The position numbers were made by a program, and so were the translations under genes. This document shows, piece after piece, positions 60,880 to 64,000 of a stretch of DNA of 64,000 nucleotides; position 1 is the stretch's first letter; each line of letters starts with the position of its first letter. The stretch lies in contig CANGME010000003.1 in NCBI GenBank assembly GCA_947455145.1, forward strand, positions 210,814-274,813, given 5' to 3'. The notes under the pieces are model-generated. The model saw only the letters and a program-made list of their open reading frames with translations. It was not told the DNA's origin and searched no databases. The DNA is from Comamonadaceae bacterium. Its GTDB lineage: Bacteria; Pseudomonadota; Gammaproteobacteria; Burkholderiales; Burkholderiaceae_C.

Positions 60880-61836
60880 TTAGCTGTTGAGCTGCAACTC
60901 CAGCTCGTGCAGCACCTTGTAGCAAGGCAAGACCTGGGCCACGCTGGAGTTGGGCTCGCGGCCTTCGCGGATGGCGGCGAAGAACTCGCGGTCTTGCAGC
61001 TCGATGCCGTTCATGCTCACCGCCACTTGGCTCACGTCGATCTTCTCGTTGTTGCCGTTGTACAGGTCGTCATAGCTGGCGATATAGGTGGCGGTGTCGC
61101 CGATGTAGCGGAAGAAGGTACCCAAGGGGCCGTCGTTATTAAAGCTCAAGCTCAGCGTGCAAATCGCACCGTTGGCGGCTTGCAGCTGCACCGACATGTC
61201 CATGGCAATGCCCAAGGCGGGATGGATCGGGCCTTGCACCGCATTGGCTTTGACGATGGGGCTGCCGCACTGGTAGGCGAACAAATCGACAGTGTGCGCA
61301 GCGTGGTGCCACAGCAGGTGATCGGTCCAGCTACGGGCCTGGCCCATGGCGTTCATGTTGGTACGGCGGAAGAAGTAGGTTTGCACGTTCAACTGTTGGA
61401 TGTTGAACTCACCCGCTTTGATCTTCTGGTTCACGTATTGGTGGCTGGGGTTGAAGCGGCGCGTGTGGCCGCACATGGCGACCAGGCCGGTTTCTTTTTG
61501 CACTTGCAAAATGGCTTGCGCGTCTGCCCAGCTGTCGGCCATGGGTATCTCGACCTGCGCGTGTTTGCCTGCCTTCAGACACTGGATCATTTGCGCGGCG
61601 TGCATCTGCGTGGGGGTGCACAAAATCACCGCATCTACTTCCTTGATGGCCAAGCTGTCGGCCAGATCAGTGGTGACGTGTTTGATGCCGTATTTGGTGG
61701 CGATCTCTTGCGTTTGGTCGAGTCGGCGACCAACCAGCGAGACGACTTCAACGCCGTCAATGTTCTTGATGCCGTCCAGGTGTTTGGTGCCGAATGCGCC
61801 AGCGCCTGCCAGGGCGACTTTGATGGTTTTGCTCAT
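60880..61836 (-). CDS. pmdC: 4-carboxy-2-hydroxymuconate-6-semialdehyde dehydrogenase
   Basis: The 318-residue Gfo/Idh/MocA oxidoreductase has AGAGAFGTKHLDGIK at the start (Rossmann), CTPTQMHAAQMIQCLKAGKHAQVEIPMADSWADAQAIL, and GHTRRFNPSHQYVNQKI. Length and sequence fit the LigC/PmdC family. It oxidises the ring-cleavage product (as its hemiacetal) to 2-pyrone-4,6-dicarboxylate with NADP. It follows the dioxygenase genes in the same direction; a palindromic element lies in the gap. Confidence 0.92.
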   Translation of the reverse strand: MSKTIKVALAGAGAFGTKHLDGIKNIDGVEVVSLVGRRLDQTQEIATKYGIKHVTTDLADSLAIKEVDAVILCTPTQMHAAQMIQCLKAGKHAQVEIPMADSWADAQAILQVQKETGLVAMCGHTRRFNPSHQYVNQKIKAGEFNIQQLNVQTYFFRRTNMNAMGQARSWTDHLLWHHAAHTVDLFAYQCGSPIVKANAVQGPIHPALGIAMDMSVQLQAANGAICTLSLSFNNDGPLGTFFRYIGDTATYIASYDDLYNGNNEKIDVSQVAVSMNGIELQDREFFAAIREGREPNSSVAQVLPCYKVLHELELQLNS

Positions 61837-61866
61837 GATTTAGCTTCCTTTTTATGAGATGAAGTC

Positions 61867-61915
61867 CGTTCACCCTGAGCTTGTCGAAGGTCTTCGACAA
61901 GCTCAGCCCGAACGG
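61867..61915. repeat. Palindromic element copy 7, between pmdB and pmdC
   Basis: CGTTCACCCTGAGCTTGTCG and CTTCGACAAGCTCAGCCCGA form the arms. It ends two bases from the pmdB stop codon and may act as an mRNA stem-loop inside the operon. Confidence 0.9.
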
Positions 61916-61917
61916 TG

Positions 61918-62796
<879 letters not shown>

Positions 62797-63234
62797 TTAG
62801 AGCGCGCCTGAGCCCGAACCTTGCGGCTGATTTTTGGCCTGCGCATCGCCGTCTTCGCCGACCACGCGGTTGCCTTTGACTGAGCGACCACCGGCGATCA
62901 TCATGTCGCGGTATTCCTCTTCGGTTTTGCCGGTCATGGAGCCCGCCATTTGCTGGAAGCTCTTGCCTAAAGTAGCGCCGAGTTTGGCCAGGAAATAGAT
63001 GTTGCCGCCCACCGCAATGCAGCGGTTGAGGTCACGCGCCAGCACCGCTTGTTTCTGCTCCTCCGTCATGGGCCACTCGTCCAGGTAGGCGCGTTGATCG
63101 GCCTTGAAGCGCTCGCGGTTTTCATGCGTCATGAGCGACATGCAAAACTGGTTCAGGTGGTAGCCCAGTCGGGATTGTTCGGCATCAAAAATCGTGGTGC
63201 CGGGGACGTCGAGGTAGGGTTTATCAAGTGACAT
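62797..63234 (-). CDS. pmdA: Protocatechuate 4,5-dioxygenase, alpha subunit
   Basis: The 145-residue protein starts MSLDKPYLDVPGTTIFDAEQSRLGYHLNQFCMSLM, the LigA family pattern, and covers the active site of the beta subunit. I chose ATG 63234; the in-frame extension to 63288 would run through the palindromic element and is unlikely. The C-terminus is slightly longer than Sphingobium LigA and ends in a Gly/Ser/Gln tail. Confidence 0.95.
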   Translation of the reverse strand: MSLDKPYLDVPGTTIFDAEQSRLGYHLNQFCMSLMTHENRERFKADQRAYLDEWPMTEEQKQAVLARDLNRCIAVGGNIYFLAKLGATLGKSFQQMAGSMTGKTEEEYRDMMIAGGRSVKGNRVVGEDGDAQAKNQPQGSGSGAL

Positions 63235-63251
63235 AAAAATTCTCTGTTGAC

Positions 63252-63303
63252 CGTTCTCCCTGAGCTTGTCGAAGGGGGGCTTCGACAAGCTCAGCCCGAA
63301 CGG
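63252..63303. repeat. Palindromic element copy 8, between ligI and pmdA
   Basis: Arms CGTTCTCCCTGAGCTTGTCG and CTTCGACAAGCTCAGCCCGA around a G-rich centre. It sits exactly in the gap: 17 bp before the pmdA ATG and 19 bp after the ligI stop. Confidence 0.9.
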
Positions 63304-63322
63304 TGATGTATTTCAGCAAACG

Positions 63323-64000
63323 TTACTTGCTCCAATAAAGTTTCATAGGGTTATCGACCAGCAGCTTGTGTTGTAGTTCCGCCGTGGGGGCGATAGAGGG
63401 GATGAAGTCCACCAGCAGGCCGTCGTCGGGCATGTGGTTCTTCAGGTTGGGGTGCGGCCAGTCGGTGCCCCACAGCACACGGTCGGGGAAGCTCTCCACC
63501 AGCTTGCGGGCAAAGGGCACGACGTCGCGGTAAGCGTGTTGCTCACCGTTGAGGGCGGGCGGGCCGCTCTCGCTCAGGCGCTCGGGGCAAGTCACCTTGC
63601 TCCAGATGTTGGTGTGTTCGCGCATCATCTTCAAGAACAGCGCGAACTCAGGGCCATCGACCGGCTTGGTCACATCAGGGCGGCCCATGTGGTCCACCAC
63701 CAGGGTGGTGGGCAGCGCGGTGAAGAAGTCATACAGCTCGGGCAGATCAACCGCCTCAAAATAAATGACGATGTGCCAGCCCATCGGTGCAATGCGGGCT
63801 GCAATGTCTTGAAGCACCTCACGCGGGGTGAAGTCCGCCAGGCGCTTGACGAAGTTAAAGCGCGTGCCACGCACACCAGCGGCGTGCAGGGCTTGCAGCT
63901 CGGCGTCGGTCACATCGTGTCCAACTGTTGCTACGCCGCGCGCCTTTCCGCCGGAGTTGACCAGCGCATCGACCAGCGCACGGTTGTCCGTGCCGTGGCA
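63323..64000 (-). CDS. ligI: 2-pyrone-4,6-dicarboxylate hydrolase (5' end outside window)
   Basis: About 226 C-terminal residues are visible, and the frame runs off the right edge (CHGTDNRALVDALVNSGGKA at the edge). It is an amidohydrolase-superfamily TIM barrel: VVDHMGRPDV, WSKVTCPERLSE and VLWGTDWPHPNLKNH with the catalytic Asp. These match LigI, which opens the pyrone ring to 4-oxalomesaconate without a metal. It is the first gene seen of the operon ligI-pmdA-pmdB-pmdC; more lig/pmd genes presumably lie beyond the window. Confidence 0.92.
   Translation of the reverse strand, partial: CHGTDNRALVDALVNSGGKARGVATVGHDVTDAELQALHAAGVRGTRFNFVKRLADFTPREVLQDIAARIAPMGWHIVIYFEAVDLPELYDFFTALPTTLVVDHMGRPDVTKPVDGPEFALFLKMMREHTNIWSKVTCPERLSESGPPALNGEQHAYRDVVPFARKLVESFPDRVLWGTDWPHPNLKNHMPDDGLLVDFIPSIAPTAELQHKLLVDNPMKLYWSK

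Overview
The window reads as a gene-dense chromosomal segment of a GC-rich betaproteobacterium, most probably Comamonadaceae (Rhodoferax/Polaromonas-like). The reasons are several Bug-family (TctC) binding proteins, protocatechuate 4,5-cleavage genes of the Comamonas pmd type, a ybiB-cobA pair behind nirBD/nasA, and many copies of a short palindrome with TGAGCCTGTCGAAG-type arms. I see no rRNA, tRNA, CRISPR array, insertion sequence or prophage.

Layout. 1-3424: a window-truncated SMP-30 lactonase, uronate dehydrogenase and a mercuric-reductase-like flavoprotein. 3632-15036: a Bug protein, then a tight operon for hydroxycinnamate-type aromatic acids (crotonase, feruloyl-CoA synthase-like ligase, thioesterase, a Liv-type ABC importer with fused LivM-LivG, acyl-CoA dehydrogenase, MarR regulator). 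15186-19850: HxlR-like regulator, FKBP isomerase and grpE-dnaK-dnaJ with two sigma-32-type promoters. 19942-21751: a universal stress protein behind a perfect FNR-type box, and a zinc metallopeptidase. 21838-34259: assimilatory nitrate/nitrite reduction. A membrane PP2C/Ser-Thr kinase fusion faces a perfect sigma-54 promoter that drives nirB, a periplasmic PilJ-domain protein, nirD and nasA; then come a small lipoprotein, an RraA-like aldolase, a Bug protein, ybiB and cobA (siroheme for NirB). 34238-39516: HI0933 flavoprotein, rpsU, yqeY, comEC and a RidA-family gene. 39863-43947: an Lrp regulator divergent from an orphan pyruvate-dehydrogenase-type E1, plus an HpcH aldolase. 43960-48603: DinB, TerC, an AlgZ/AlgR-like two-component pair and argH. 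48626-53382: a VapBC-type toxin pair, a thiol dioxygenase, a Liv-type binding protein, a MetE-like protein and a Bug protein. 53452-57609: a small basic protein, an RhlE helicase, an HPP-CBS membrane protein and an unknown gene. 57743-60014: two unusual ATPase genes and a higA antitoxin with a decayed higB. 60032-64000: ligI-pmdA-pmdB-pmdC plus a VOC-family gene.

The genes fit a metabolically versatile heterotroph that imports plant-derived aromatic and organic acids. The hydroxycinnamate operon would yield aromatic aldehydes that, after oxidation (genes not seen here), enter protocatechuate 4,5-cleavage at the other end of the window. Nitrate assimilation is complete for reduction and siroheme synthesis, but no nitrate transporter lies in the window.

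The most striking non-gene signals are two repeat families. A ~250-bp two-hairpin element occurs twice (819-1068 and 39573-39820), with compensatory base changes between copies that argue for a selected structure. A 50-75-bp palindromic element occurs eight times; four copies lie inside conserved genes, where the left arm is always read in the same frame (V-R-x-E-P-V-E-like), much like Rickettsia palindromic elements.
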